64,000 bases of DNA from Macrostomum hystrix (taxonomy: Eukaryota; Platyhelminthes; Macrostomidae): contig CATNEN010000038.1 of the NCBI GenBank assembly GCA_950097015.1, forward strand, positions 1 to 64,000, read 5' to 3'. Below are positions 10,225 through 22,284 of this stretch, one piece after another. The notes below the pieces were generated by a model that saw only the letters and a program-made list of their open reading frames with translations, was not told the origin of the DNA and ran no database searches. The position numbers were made by a program, and so were the translations under genes. Position 1 is the first letter of the stretch. Each line of letters opens with the position of its first letter.

Positions 10225-12372
10225 AACAATCCTTATTCCACGCTTCCATGCTTCCTTGCTTCCGTACTTCCCTGCTTCCATAAATCCATGCTTCAATACT
10301 TCCCTGCTTCCATACTTCCCTGCTTCCATACTTCCCTGCTTCCATACTTCCTTGCTTCCGTACTTCCCTGCTTCCATAAATCCATGCTTCAATACTTCCC
10401 TGCTTCCATACTTCCCTGCTTCCATACTTCCCTGCTTCCATACTTCCCTGCTTCCATACTTCCTTGCTTCCGTACTTCCCTGCTTCCATACTTCCCTGCT
10501 TCCATACTTCCTTGCTTCCCTGCTTCCCTGCTTCCATACTTCCTTGCTTCCCTGCTACCCTGTTTCCATACTTCCTTGTTTCCATACTTCCTTGCTTCCA
10601 TACTTCCCTGCTTCCATACTTCCCTGCTTCCATACTTCCTTGCTTCCGTACTTCCCTGCTTCCATACTTCCTTGCTTCCCTGCTACCCTGTTTCCATACT
10701 TCCTTGTTTCCATACTTCCTTGCTTCCATACTTCCCTGCTTCCATACTTCCCTGCTTCCATACTTCCTTGCTTCCGTACTTCCTTGCTTCCATACTTCCT
10801 TGCTTCCATACTTCCCTGCTTCCATAAATCCATGCTTCCATACTTCCCTGCTTCCATACTTCCTTGCTTCCGTACTTCCTTGCTTCCATACTTCCCTGCT
10901 TCCGTACTTCCTTGCTTCCATACTTCCTTGCTTCCATACTTCCCTGCTTCCATAAATCCATGCTTCCATACTTCCTTGCTTCCATACTTCCTTGCTTCCG
11001 TACTTCCTTGCTTCCATACTTCCTTGCTTCCGTACTTCCCTGCTTCCATAAATCCATGCTTCAATACTTCCCTGCTTCCATACTTCCCTGCTTCCATACT
11101 TCCCTGCTTCCATACTTCCCTGCTTCCATACTTCCTTGCTTCCGTACTTCCCTGCTTCCATACTTCCCTGCTTCCATACTTCCTTGCTTCCGTACTTCCC
11201 TGCTTCCATAAATCCATGCTTCAATACTTCCCTGCTTCCATACTTCCTTGCTTCCCTGCTTCCCTGTTTACATAATTCCTTGTTTCCATACTTCCTTGCT
11301 TCCATACTTCCCTGCTTCCATACTTCCTTGCTTCCCTGCTTCCCTGTTTACATAATTCCTTGTTTCCATACTTCCTTGATTCCATACTTCCCTGCTTCCA
11401 TACTTCCTTGCTTCCCTGCTTCCCTGTATCCATACTTCCTTGTTTCCATACTTCCTTGATTCCATACTTCCCTGCTTCCATACTTCCTTGCTTCCCTGCT
11501 TCCCTGTATCCATACTTCCTTGTTTCCATACTTCCTTGCTTCCATACTTCCCTGCTTCCATACTTCCTTGCTTCCCTGCTTCCCTGTTTCCATACTTCCT
11601 TGTTTCCATACTTCCTTGCTTCCCTGCTTCCCTGCTTCCATACTTCCTTGCTTCCCTGCTACCCTGTTTCCATACTTCCTTGTTTCCATACTTCCTTGCT
11701 TCCATACTTCCCTGCTTCCATACTTCCTTGCTTCCGTACTTCCTTGCTTCCATACTTCCTTGCTTCCATACTTCCCTGCTTCCATAAATCCATGCTTCCA
11801 TACTTCCCTGCTTCCATACTTCCTTGCTTCCGTACTTCCTTGCTTCCATACTTCCCTGCTTCCGTACTTCCTTGCTTCCATACTTCCTTGCTTCCATACT
11901 TCCCTGCTTCCATAAATCCATGCTTCCATACTTCCTTGCTTCCATACTTCCTTGCTTCCGTACTTCCTTGCTTCCATACTTCCTTGCTTCCATACTTCCC
12001 TGCTTCCATAAATCCATGCTTCCATACTTCCCTGCTTCCATACTTCCTTGCTTCCGTACTTCCTTGCTTCCATACTTCCCTGCTTCCATACTTCCTTGCT
12101 TCCATACTTTCTTGCTTCCATACTTCCCTGCTTCCATACTTCCCTGCTTCCATACTTCCTTGCTTCCCTGCTTCCCTGTTTCTATAATTCCTTGTTTCCA
12201 TACTTCCTTGCTTCCCTGCTTCCATACTTCCTTGCTTCCCTGCTACCCTGTTTCCATACTTCCTTGTTTCCATACTTCCTTGCTTCCATACTTCCCTGCT
12301 TCCATACTTCCATGCTTCCCTGCTTCCCTGCTTCCCTACTTTTATGCTTTTATGTTTCCCTGCTTCTATCAA
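10225..12372. repeat. 16-bp minisatellite with higher-order duplication
   Basis: About 130 copies of CTTCCATACTTCCCTG and variants (TTCCTTG, CCGTACTT, CATAAATCCATG). A stretch from about 10720 to 11030 recurs almost without change 960 bp later (about 11680-11990), which shows block duplication inside the array. All long open frames here are repeat translation. Confidence 0.96.
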
Positions 12373-12487
12373 AACAACAGTCGTACCTCAGGCGGTGAAG
12401 TTGCGTCAATGCTGCCTCTCGCCATGGTAGAAAAATCTGCAACAGCATTTGAATTATTAGAATCATTAGAATTAATCTACTTAAAGA

Positions 12488-12700
12488 GATATTGTGCTTA
12501 GAGCATTGGACTTCAGACCCAGAGGTCGGAAGTTCGAATCTATTTGTGTTCGTGATGAGCAAGGCACATCACTCCTTAGTGCTTCAGTTCGCCCAGCTGT
12601 AAAATAAGTATCCAGTATCAGTAATTATAGGCTAGAAACTGGGCTTGGGCCACTGGCTGTAAACCTGATTGTCTGACTTCTGACTGGTGCATCATCCCGG
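12488..12700 (+). mobile_element. possible tRNA-derived SINE, third type
   Basis: The tRNA-like segment TTAGAGCATTGGACTTCAGA is followed by AGGTCGGAAGTTCGAATC (B-box-like). Next come AGCAAGGCACATCACTCC and GTTCGCCCAGCTGTAAAATA, phrases typical of many animal tRNA-SINE bodies. Only one copy is in the window, so the right boundary is a guess. Confidence 0.45.
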
Positions 12701-13852
12701 CACGACATCATTATATACGGGGGATAAGGAGGCTGCTGTTGTCAAAAAGTTTTTATTGTTATCTGAAGCTATGCAGCAGCAGCCTCATTAGAAGGCGCAA
12801 ACTTAAAAAAAGTTTGCCCAAGGCAAATATTTTGGGAAGTTTGTGTAGGGATAAATAAGCTTGGAAATTGGTGACTTGCTGCCGGCTTCAATCAGCGGTC
12901 TCATTAGACAGGCGCCGCATCAGCTTCTCAGTGCAGTTCCCTTTCAAAGCAACAGAATGTGTCTTTCAGGAAACAGACTTGGTCACCTTCATAAGTACAG
13001 TTTGACAGCTGTACGCAAGATTTGAAAATAAAATACCCAATGACTGATGATTTGCCAGTTTATGAGGATATTTTCCTATGTTAGGGTTGGGGAAAGTGTG
13101 TTCTAAAATTCCCAACCCTAACTTGGTAAAATGCGAGACTAAAGAGGCCAACAAGCAGGGGGGAGGGGGGAAATTGGGAAATTTCGGTAATGGGGTGTTC
13201 ACAAGAAAAACACACAGACGGACCTGTTTCAGATAAGGTAGCTGAAGCTTCATCCTTAATTGCGGTTCGCATTGTCAGTGCCCAGTGCCGCTGTTTTAAG
13301 CAGCGGAGGTTGGGGCGGGTAATTCTCCCAGCTGTCAAAATATTCCCCGGGACCAGCCAGTAGATAAGGTTTGGGATGCCTTTTCTCTCGCTCGCTTGTC
13401 CGCATTCCCATCGGCTGGCTCCGGGATCGGCTCGTTATGGGCTGAAGGGTTTTTTCAGTCTTCAGTTGAAATTATTTTCCGATATGAAGTCCGGCTTTGC
13501 TGTTGTGGATGCTGCTTTATAAACACAGCCGGTAGGATAAATCCACGCCACCGTACACTCATGCGGATTCGAAATCTGCGAACAGAACTCCGAACCTGGC
13601 GCCTCAGCCGCGTGGGCTGCTAATGGGCAAAATGTGAGGGATTATGACCGCCTCGCTCGCTCCATTTGGCCAGCTCGATTTTTTGTTGACCCTCACGGCT
13701 AATAGATATAGAGGGGCCATGTGGGTTTTGGCGGCCCATTCAAGATAATGTAATAATAATATTCAATGCACTTTTTGTACTGAAGAATTTGGACTGGGAG
13801 ATGGGATGTGGGGCAATTTGAGCTGAGACATAGGATGGTGGGATGAGGAGTT
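12700..13852. other. spacer downstream of the protocadherin gene
   Basis: No supported gene. Mixed composition, with a G-run (GGGGGGAGGGGGG) near 13160. Open frames at 12966-13338 and 13396-13623 lack domains and splice context. The right end is the 3' flank of the leftward protocadherin. Confidence 0.4.
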
Positions 13853-16800
13853 TTATGGGATTTTTTCACCTCCGGATTTGCCGTTCCCAGCCACCAGATA
13901 GCCGCGGATTGTTTTGAAGTCGCGGATGCCGCCTCCAAGGTGGACATCGTCGACTTCGTTGAGGGTGTCGGCGCCCTCGACTGGTGCGCCCCGCCGAGAG
14001 CTGCCAGCGTCGGCTCTGCGGCAGGGACGCAGCAGAATCAGGACAACGAAGGCAACGATGATGAGCAGCAGGAAGAAGAAGACAATCAAGCCCAGCACAA
14101 TGGTCGTGCGAGTTCGCTGCTGGGCGAGGCTGTCTCCGCCGCGGTTCGGTCCGCCCTTGCCGCCCCGCCGCTCTCCGGCAGCTTCCGCGGGCGAATTTCC
14201 CGCGCCGCCCGACGTAGCCGACATTGCGTCGGCTGAGGCGACGAAGACGCGAACGACGGTGCGAGTGCGCAGAGGGCTCGGCTTGCCGCGGTCGGCTGCT
14301 TCGATCGTCAGCTCGTACGGCTCCGGGCGAGCGTCGCCGGGCATCAGCGCGCGAGCCACATAGAGAAGGCCGTCTTCCCGGTCCAATTCGAACAGGTCGC
14401 GGGTGGCCGAGCCGGCCGGACCGCGCACAATGGCGTATGTCACTCTGCTGTTGTCGCCCAGGTCCGCATCCTTAGCAGCGATACGCGTCACCTGGTTGCC
14501 AGCCCTGGCGTTGTCGGCGATGCTGTAGGCCTTGCCAGACGCTGGCGGCTCAGTGAACTCCGGCGCGCAATCGTTCACATCCAGCACGTGGACGGTGACG
14601 GTGGCGGTGCTGGTGAGTCGTTTGTCTCCGCTGCCGGGTCTCGGTGTGTCCCGCGCGGTTACAGGGAAAACGTAGACAGCCCTGGTCTCCCGGTCCAATG
14701 GGCGGATCGCTCTCACCTGGCCAGAGTGTCGGTCGACGCGAAAAGTTGAGGCGGTCTCCGGGTCCACTCCGGCGGTGTCCATGGCGTATTCGAGGGGTCC
14801 TGGCTCGTCATCGTCCTCGGCGCGTACCGTGCCGATGGTAGCTGAGCTGCCACCGCTGCCAGAGCCGCTGCTCTCTTCGACTCGAAACTCGTAGTCGGCG
14901 CCCATGCCGGCTCCCTTGTCTGCTGCGACCATGAAGCGAGGCGGACAGTCGTTGCGATCGAGCACCTGGATGCGGACGTCGGCGAATGCCCGGTGATGAT
15001 CGAGATTTGAGTCGGTTGCGGAGACACGAAGCTGCACCTGTTTATTGAACACGTGGCGCGAGTTTATTTGGAATCTGGATAGGAAAAGAAGATTGCTACT
15101 TAATAACTCACCTGAGCTGATCTGCCTGTGGTGAGAAGTTTCTCCCGATCCAGCGGTTGCACGGCGAACAATTCTCCGGTGGCCGAGTTGATCTGGAACG
15201 CGCCCGTCGGGTCCTGCTCGATGCCGTAGATAACCTTCGCGTTGACTCCCTCGTCCAAGTCGAGCGCTGCCACCGCGCCAACCAGAAATCTTCCGCCCTG
15301 GGTCGCGGGTTCGTTCTCCGGCAGTTGGAAGTCGTATGCGCGCTTTCTGGTAAAGGCCGGTGCATTATCGTTGACGTCCAGCAGGCGCAGCCGGACAACG
15401 GCCGAGCTGGTCAGGCGGGTCGGCCGGCCCTCGTCCGAGCAGACGACGTTGAACTGCAGCATGCCCTGGCCCTGCTCGCGGTCGAAGGCGCGCTGAGATC
15501 TAACCAGGAACTCCCGACGGTTGGCGGCACTCATGGAGGCTGCGCCAGACGACCTCACCGCCAACGGCGCGTCTGGTAGACGCATTGGGATGAGCGCGAA
15601 GCCGTCATGGTCGGTGTTGCAAGTCACGTGACCGCCAGGCCCGGAGTCCGGATCCGTGACCTCCGCCTTGGCGACGTCCTCGGAGTCGGCGTTCTCGACT
15701 AGAAGGCCGCGGCTAAGGGTGGGCGCCGTCGGGTCCGAGCTGAGGTAGACGATCTCAATGCGCGGCTTCTCATCGTTGACGTCGTCCACGGTGACCGTCA
15801 GCTTAGCCTCGGCAGACTTCGGAGGATTGCCGCGGTCCTGGGCGACGATGTAGACGACGATGCGAGACAGTGACTCCGCATCCAGCGGCGAGCGAAGCGT
15901 CACAATGCCTTCGCCTTCGGCTGAGCGGACGATGCTGAAGTGCGTTGCGGCGGAGGCCTGAGGCCCAGCGGAGCTCAGGCTGTAGTGCACCTCGCTGTTG
16001 ACACCCGCGTCTCGGTCTCTGGCTCGAACTCTGGCGACCTGTGGAAAAAATACAAAGCTGCGAACTTCTTCAGACACTCCAAGACTCCAGCTGATGTACG
16101 CCCGGACTTTCATCTGGCCGTGAGTGGCAGAGCGATCAAACGCGTCTAGCCTGTCGCTGGGGGGCTTGTCGTACAATTTACAATCTTGAGAGCCAAACTC
16201 ATAGGCACAGTGAAATGTACACTGCCCGACAATGAGAAAATGTGATTGTGTGCCTGCTTAGGGTATCTGTGTGCGTGTGTGCTCAGGAGTCATCGAATCG
16301 GGCAGAACTGCCTCCTCGCTGGCTGCAGGTCTAGTGCCACTAAATGATGTGCCATTGCCCGCAGCCCTCCTGCATATACTATTTTTTTATCTCCAGAAAT
16401 CGCTGCTCACAATTTGTCCGACATGCGCGTCCTCCCGCAGCCTGGCTGAGTACTCGCTCTGCTCAAACACCGGCGGCTCGTCGTTGACGTCCATCACATC
16501 GACGGTGACGCTGAGTGTCCCTGTCAGAGCCGGCCGGCCGCCGTCGATCGCCAGCAGCCGCAGCTTGTACTGCGCCAGCCGCTCCCTGTCCAGGTCGGCG
16601 GTGACCAGCAGCGCCAGCCTGTGCCGGTCCGTCTGGTCCAGCCGGAATGGCAGAACCACAGACTCTTGCGAATCAACTGCCGGCTCCAGTCGATACACGA
16701 TCGCCCCGTTGGCACCCTGATCGGGATCCCACGCCTGCAGAGCGACTCCGGCGCCAGAAATCGCCGCTGGCGGGCCGCCCGACGACATCGGGCCTTCGTG

Positions 16801-17283
16801 TACGCGCAGAGTTGTCGAAGAATGCCGGAACGCCGGCGCATTATCGTTGATGTCGGCTAGGCGAAGCCGCAGCGCCGCGATCGCCCGACCGCGGCTAGCC
16901 GAAGTCGTGGCGGCGTAGGAAAGCTGCAGCTGCACCTCGCAGGGGGCGTCGCTGGCCTCGGGGCGACAGCAGGCTCGGCCAGCGGCCAGGTCGCCGCGGC
17001 ACAGATCGTCTCGGTCGATGTCGCGAGTGGCGTACAGGTAGCCAGCGGTTGTGTTGATGGCCAGGCTTCTGACGACAGCGTGGCTGGGGTTCAGGATAGT
17101 CAGCGTGCCGGCTGAGGCGCTGTCAAGGCCGAGGATCCGGCGAAGATCGGCCAGCCAGGTGCCGGCCGGCGTGTTGTCAGGCAGGTCGATGGGCTCCGTG
17201 ACGGAGTCGCTCAGCGGGGCGGCGGCCGCTGCCGCCACCGCAGCTGCAAGAAGCAGCACCGTTGAAGATGGACTGCTGAGCAT
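13853..17283 (-). CDS. delta-protocadherin-like cadherin, seven EC repeats
   Basis: Exons complement(16411..17283), complement(15112..16038) and complement(13853..15037) join in phase 0, giving 994 residues. Residues 1-25 form a signal peptide (hydrophobic, Ala-rich). Calcium-binding linkers lie at 144-150 (DINDNAP), 265-270 (DVNDEP), 377-380 (DVND), 512-518 (DVNDNAP), 627-630 (DRND) and 753-759 (DVNDCAP). They separate seven extracellular cadherin repeats, the delta-1 protocadherin layout. A transmembrane helix spans about 912-936, and the cytoplasmic tail is short (about 58 residues). It should mediate calcium-dependent homophilic adhesion at the cell surface. DVNDEKPRIEIVYL after EC3 resembles the delta-type sequence. 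The tail may be longer if a GGAG|GTGAAA donor near the stop is used. Intron 1 holds a SINE; intron 2 is only 74 nt. A GCATTTCAG acceptor lies 6 nt upstream of the ATG. Confidence 0.9.
16110..16378 (+). mobile_element. tRNA-derived SINE, family A, copy 3 (in protocadherin intron 1)
   Basis: The copy matches family A from GGGGGCTTGTCGTACAATTT through TGTGTGCGTGTGTGCTCAGG to the 3' end GAACTGCCTCCTCGCTGGCT and TTGCCCGCAGCCCTCCTGCA. The tRNA-like head is strongly decayed (GTGGCAGAGCGATCAAACGC). It occupies most of the 372-nt intron, antisense to the gene. Confidence 0.75.
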
Positions 17284-17292
17284 GGAATTCTG

Positions 17293-18396
17293 AAATGCGA
17301 GATTGGCAATGACCTGAGCACACTATCTCATATCGAGTATCATAAAGATTTTACTCAGTCGGAGTGCTTCGGTAACCCCGGCTTGCCTGGCTGGGTGAGG
17401 ACTCACTGGAGTCATTACTCTCAAGGGGAATTGATGGCCTAGTGAATAATCCGTGTCTGTGTAGCTATGGTGCTGTGTGAGTGAGTTGTGAGATGTGTAA
17501 GGTGAGCAGTAGCTGCTGCCAGTGAGTTTTGTCAGTTGAGGTAGATTGAAAGAAAATACATTTTTTAATCTAGTAGGGAGTACAATTTTTTAACAATGAA
17601 TATCACAAAGCACCTTATGAAAGCTTTGTGGCTAACTATATGATGTTAGTCATTTGCAACAGCGATTGGCATGATGAAACCCTTGAATAGAAAAATGTCT
17701 TTTATTTGTGTAGAATAAGATTTTCCCTAACCTAAAGCTTGAGCACACAGGCACGCAATGAGCCACTGGTGTGAGCATAGTCGCGGAAACCAAATATGCT
17801 TGATGCAGACTGCACACAGATAGCATTGGAACTAGGCAACAAACTGCTATTCCTAAAGTTTTCTTTAACCGGGCCATAGACCATTGGCTTGACTGTGAGC
17901 AGCTGTGAGCTGTTGAAGTCAAGTGCGACTCCATTCGGCAGATTTTAGAGTGGCCATGACTCATTCGTGCTCACTTAAACTGCTCAAACTGCTCACAGTT
18001 GAAGAAGATTTGAAGCGACTAAATGAGCTGCTTAAATTTGTTTAAACGGCCAAATGGCCGAGTAAGAAGCTATGTGAAAGTGTTGTGGAAAATTTCATTG
18101 CTAATTGAATTAGAACAATGCAGAGAAAATGGATTGGTACCTGTACATGCTGGATTCAAAGTCATTCTTTGATTAGAATAATATAGTCAGACTGATTATT
18201 AAATTGCAGTTTTTTAAACTTGTTTAATTCAGAATTGATTGATTGATGGATTGCATTATTTTGATTGGCTCTGAATCGAAAAAATATATAACTTAAAATA
18301 CTATAAATGTGAGTCATAGAATTTTTCAATATTAGCAATTTATTAATGAAATTAAAGTCTGTGATTTTCACGATTTAAGCAAAAGACAGAAGACGA
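17293..18396. other. AT-rich spacer upstream of the protocadherin gene
   Basis: No supported gene. Reverse-strand open frames at 17650-17964 and 18162-18371 have no recognisable domain. It presumably contains the protocadherin promoter and, if one exists, its leader exon. Confidence 0.4.
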
Positions 18397-18414
18397 ATGA
18401 GAGATATTAAAGCA

Positions 18415-19010
18415 GACAAGGTAGATGAGATAAGAGAGAAGGGAGAGGAGACGAGAGAGAAGGGAGAGGAGACGAGAGAGAAGGGAGAGGAGACGAGAGA
18501 GAAGGGAGAGGAGACGAGAGAGAAGGGAGAGGAGACGAGAGAGAAGGGAGAGGAGACGAGAGAGAAGGGACAGGAGATAATAGAGAAGGGAGAGGAGACG
18601 AGAGAGAAGGGAGAGGAGACGAGAGAGAAGGGAGAGGAGACGAGAGAGAAGGGAGAGGAGACGAGAGAGAAGGGAGAGGAGACGAGAGAGAAGGGAGAGG
18701 AGACGAGAGAGAAGGGAGAGGAGACGAGAGAGAAGGGACAGGAGATAATAGAGAAGGGAGAGGAGACGGGAGAGATGGGAGAGGAGACGAGAGAGAAGGG
18801 ACAGGAGATAATAGAGAAGGGAGAGGAGACGGGAGAGATGGGAGAGGAGATAATAGAGAAGGGAGAGGAGACGGGAGAGATGGGAGAGGAGACGAGAGAG
18901 AAGGGACAGGAGATAATAGAGAAGGGAGAGGAGACGGGAGAGATGGGAGAGGAGACGAGAGAGAAGGGAGAGGAGACGAGAGAGAAGGGAGAGGAGAGGA
19001 GATATCAGGA
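18415..19010. repeat. 21-bp polypurine minisatellite
   Basis: About 28 copies of GAGGAGACGAGAGAGAAGGGA-type units with GATAATAGAG and GAGATGGGAG variants. The plus strand is almost pure purine for 600 bp, which favours triplex (H-DNA) structure. The open frame encoding EETREKG repeats is an artefact of the 21-bp period. Confidence 0.95.
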
Positions 19011-19780
19011 AGACAAATTTAGTTGAGTTCAGGGAGTGTTGGTGACAGAAATGAGGATGCAGATCACAGAGGCCAGTCAGAGCACGGACAGCTCAACTTG
19101 AGTAGAGCAGGGCCGGCGCCTTTAGCAATGATATAAAAACTGCCAGCAAGCTCGGGTAGCATTGGGTCCAGTTGAAATTAGCCTCGTTAGCTCAGACTTC
19201 CGCAAGCAGCTCAGGCCGCAGGTGAGAATCGTGCGCCCGCAATCCGAGCTGAGCAGTGAAAAAATTTGAGCACAGCCGAGGAAAATGATCCGTAGTCCAA
19301 GAGGAGAAATTGCGCAGCTCTCCAACAGTCGTCCAGTTTTTTACGAGTTCGACAAATTCCTCGCGAGTGAGATAAACAAATTGCGGGATAAAATTATCTG
19401 TAGAGCGAATTCCGCCAGCATAGTTACTGCGACAACAAGCTATCATGCCATTTTATCGATTCCCATTAACGCCCCAGTCGGTTTTTTGATGATTGATCCC
19501 CCAAGGCAGCTGTAAAACACAGATTTTGCTCACACTTGCCCACAGCTGAAATGGATTGATGGCGATGAGCGCATTGCGAATTTGTCAAGTGCAACAGCTG
19601 GACTCAAAGCCCTTGCATCTGACCCAAGCTGGGTGAAGGACAGTTTGTTGGTCTGGGCGTCTGCTGCTCATTAGCTTATCGAATTGCAGCTTAAAGTAAA
19701 TATGTAAATGCATTAATATATGCGTTTTCCTCACTTCACTTTTCCTCGTTTTCTTATCTCGTCTCCACAGTTGCTTCCTT
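19011..19780. other. spacer
   Basis: No supported gene. The overlapping short frames at 19122-19515 show no domain or conserved splice context. Confidence 0.35.
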
Positions 19781-19784
19781 CATG

Positions 19785-20460
19785 TAGAGTTCATACCCCT
19801 TTTATTCTCTCTTCATTCCCTGTTCATTCCCTCTTCATCCCTAATCAATTCTCTCTTCATTCCCTATTCATTCCTAATAAATTCTCTCTTCATTCCCTAT
19901 TCATTCCTAATAAATTCTCTCTTCATTCCCTCTTCATTCCTAATAAATTCTCTCTTCATTCCTTCTTCATTCCTAATTAATTCCCTGTTCATTCCCTCTT
20001 CATTCCTAATAAATTCCCTCTTCATTCCCTATTCATTCCTAATAAATTCCCTCTTCATTCCCTCTTCATTCCCTCTTCATTCTCTCTTCATTCCCTCTTC
20101 ATTCCTTCTTCATTCCTAATTAATTCCCTGTTCATTCCCTATTCATTCCTAATAAATTCTCTCTTCATTCCCTCTTCATTCCTAATAAATTCTCTCTTCA
20201 TTCCCTCTTCATTCCTAATAAATTCTCTCTTCATTCCTAATTAATTCCCTGTTCATTCCCTCTTCATTCCTAATAAATTCCCTCTTCATTCCCTCTTCAT
20301 TCCCTATTCATTCCTAATAAATTCCCTCTTCATTCCCTCTTCATTCCTAATAAATTCTCTCTTCATTCCCTCTTCATTCCCTCTTCATTCCTAATAAATT
20401 CTCTCTTCATTCCTTCTTCATTCCTAATTAATTCCCTGTTCATTCCCTATTTATTCCCTC
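19785..20460. repeat. ATTCCCTCTTC-type minisatellite
   Basis: Mixed 11-bp (CATTCCCTCTT) and longer composite units containing CATTCCTAATAAATTCTCTC. The blocks recur in the same order several times, so the array has higher-order organisation. Confidence 0.93.
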
Positions 20461-21235
20461 AGCCCAAGGAAAATGAGTTGTATGTAAGATCAAGACCCAG
20501 TGCTCCGATTCACCCCATTTTGCATAGTGCTCAAAATCCTCACGCTCAGCACAGTTGCAATCAATCAGATTATTGTGAGACTATAATTTGTTTTCATTTT
20601 TAATCGGGCAGGCAGGCAGGCAGGCAGGAATCCTGAAGTCTGGGATCTAAATCCCTTCACAATGCTCAAGGTATTGTGCTCCTGCGAAGCGGCACTTGCT
20701 CACAGCTGTGCCAGACAGTCTGCTTACATTCGGGTGTTAATCTGCTCCAAGACAAAGAATTCCCCAATTTTCTCACTTCTTTGTCACTAAAAAAGGAGCC
20801 ACCCCATAAGACCTCGTCTGAGCAGCTACTTAACACTGACAAGTTGTGCTCACAGTGTTTGGCTCACACAGGTTGCGGGCACATAAATCACAGCTAGCTG
20901 AGTATAGCCTAGTGGTGTCACTGGCGGTTTGATCCCCGTCTGTTTGAGCAGGCCGTGTTTGTCATGGTGTTGCTCGGAGCCCAGGTGTCAAAGAATGAAC
21001 TCACCTGTGCTTGCGACACGAATGATCAGAAAAATATCCTGTGCTTTAATTTTTCTTTCATATTGGCTTTGTTGAGAGAATGTTACTTGCTTGATCTGAT
21101 CAACTAAGCGGTAATAAATTTTTTATCCGCTGAAGAAATATAGATTAAAGGAATGGCACGCGTGTCATTTGTGTTTCTTTTTGTATCCTAGTCTTCTAAG
21201 GCGTCACGATTTTAGCTCTTTGGAACCGGGTAAAA
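20461..21235. other. spacer with (GGCA)n tract
   Basis: A short (GGCA)n microsatellite lies at about 20607-20628. Near 20895-20935 TAGCCTAGTGG and GGTTTGATCCC resemble A and B boxes, but they are too close together for a tRNA or a clear SINE. No supported gene. Confidence 0.4.
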
Positions 21236-21236
21236 T

Positions 21237-21690
21237 GAAGTTTAACAGGTAAACTTCGTGTCTAACAGGTTAAATGTGTGTCTAACCGGTGAAATGTGTG
21301 TCGAACTGGTGAAATGTGTCTAACTGTTGAAATGTGTGTCTAACTGGTGAAATGTGTGTCTAACTGGTGAAATGTGTGTCTAACAGGTGAAATGTGTGTC
21401 TAACAGGTGAAATGTGTGTCTAACAGGTGAAATGTGTGTCAAACTGCTGAAATGTGTGTCTAACAGGTAAAATGTGTGTCTAACAGGTAAAATGTGTGTC
21501 TAACAGGTGAATTATGTGTCTAACTGGTAAATTTTGTGTCTTAAAATAGGAAATTTGTGTTTTACAGGTGAAATGTGTGTCTAACGGGTGAAATGTGTCT
21601 AACAGGTTAAATGTGTGTCTAAAAGGTGAAATATGTGAGTCTAACAGGTAAAATGTGTGTCTAACAGGTGAAATGTGTCTAACAAGTACA
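21237..21690. repeat. 20-bp minisatellite
   Basis: About 21 copies of GTGAAATGTGTGTCTAACAG with CTGGTG/CAGGTG variants and decayed copies at the right end. Intergenic. Confidence 0.94.
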
Positions 21691-22010
21691 ATAACCTGGT
21701 GAAAAGTCTGATATGTGAGCATTTTATGCAAGAAGTGAAAAGAACTGTTTCAGAGGCGACACACGTCTTCACCTGACAACAGAATATACATGCTACATTT
21801 TTTATGTCCTTAGCGCAGACAAAAAAGTTGCAAGTCCCATAAAGACTCGCTTTTTCGCTACAAAGTCTCGCGCGTGGTGACAGAACCAGGCCATCTGTTT
21901 ATGACTCATCGAACATCAAGTTTGAAGGGGAAAAGCCAGCTTTGAGTAGTAAACTCAAAGCTGCATGGCGTCATTAGCTGGAGTTACTATCTCGTGAAGT
22001 CGTGAAATGC

Positions 22011-22284
22011 AGCTCAGAATCTAGAAACTGGGGAAACAACTCACCGCCAGACCCCCATTCTCCGGACCAGCACAGCTCATTATATTGAACAGGTAGACGC
22101 TCATCTTGAACCAAAATGTGGAGAATTTATTCAGCTTTCTAATGAAACAAACATTTTGAAAATCGGTTGCACGATACGAAACTTATCAGTGTTTTTCTCC
22201 AAGTGGTGCAATTTTCAGGCCAGCTAATACTGGTCCGGAGAGGTTTGGCGGTGAGTTGTGTCTCCAGTTTCTAGATTCTGAGCT
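22011..22284. mobile_element. 274-bp MITE with about 55-bp terminal inverted repeats
   Basis: The left end starts AGCTCAGAATCTAGAAACTG and continues to about 22070. The right end (22230-22284) is its reverse complement and finishes CAGTTTCTAGATTCTGAGCT, with small indels. The interior includes GTTGCACGATACG. It has no coding capacity. No clear target-site duplication was found, so the superfamily is unassigned. A truncated relative lies at 8868-9078 and fragments occur near 24360-24470. Confidence 0.85.

Noticed and set aside
10208-12501. Many overlapping open frames of 100-360 codons on both strands
   Set aside because: All are translations of the 16-bp array; frames overlap in every phase and show no coding signature.
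13914-15579. Several plus-strand frames
   Set aside because: Antisense shadows of GC-rich protocadherin exons.
15100-16176. Protocadherin exon 2 starting at the upstream in-frame ATG
   Set aside because: That part lies in the intron and SINE; the TTTTTTCCACAG acceptor at 16039 gives a clean cadherin join.
18397-19026. 209-codon charged EETREKG repeat protein
   Set aside because: 21-bp polypurine array; no flanking unique coding sequence.
20895-20935. Possible tRNA or SINE head (TAGCCTAGTGG and GGTTTGATCCC)
   Set aside because: The two boxes are only about 12 nt apart, too close for a functional Pol III promoter, and no repeated body follows.
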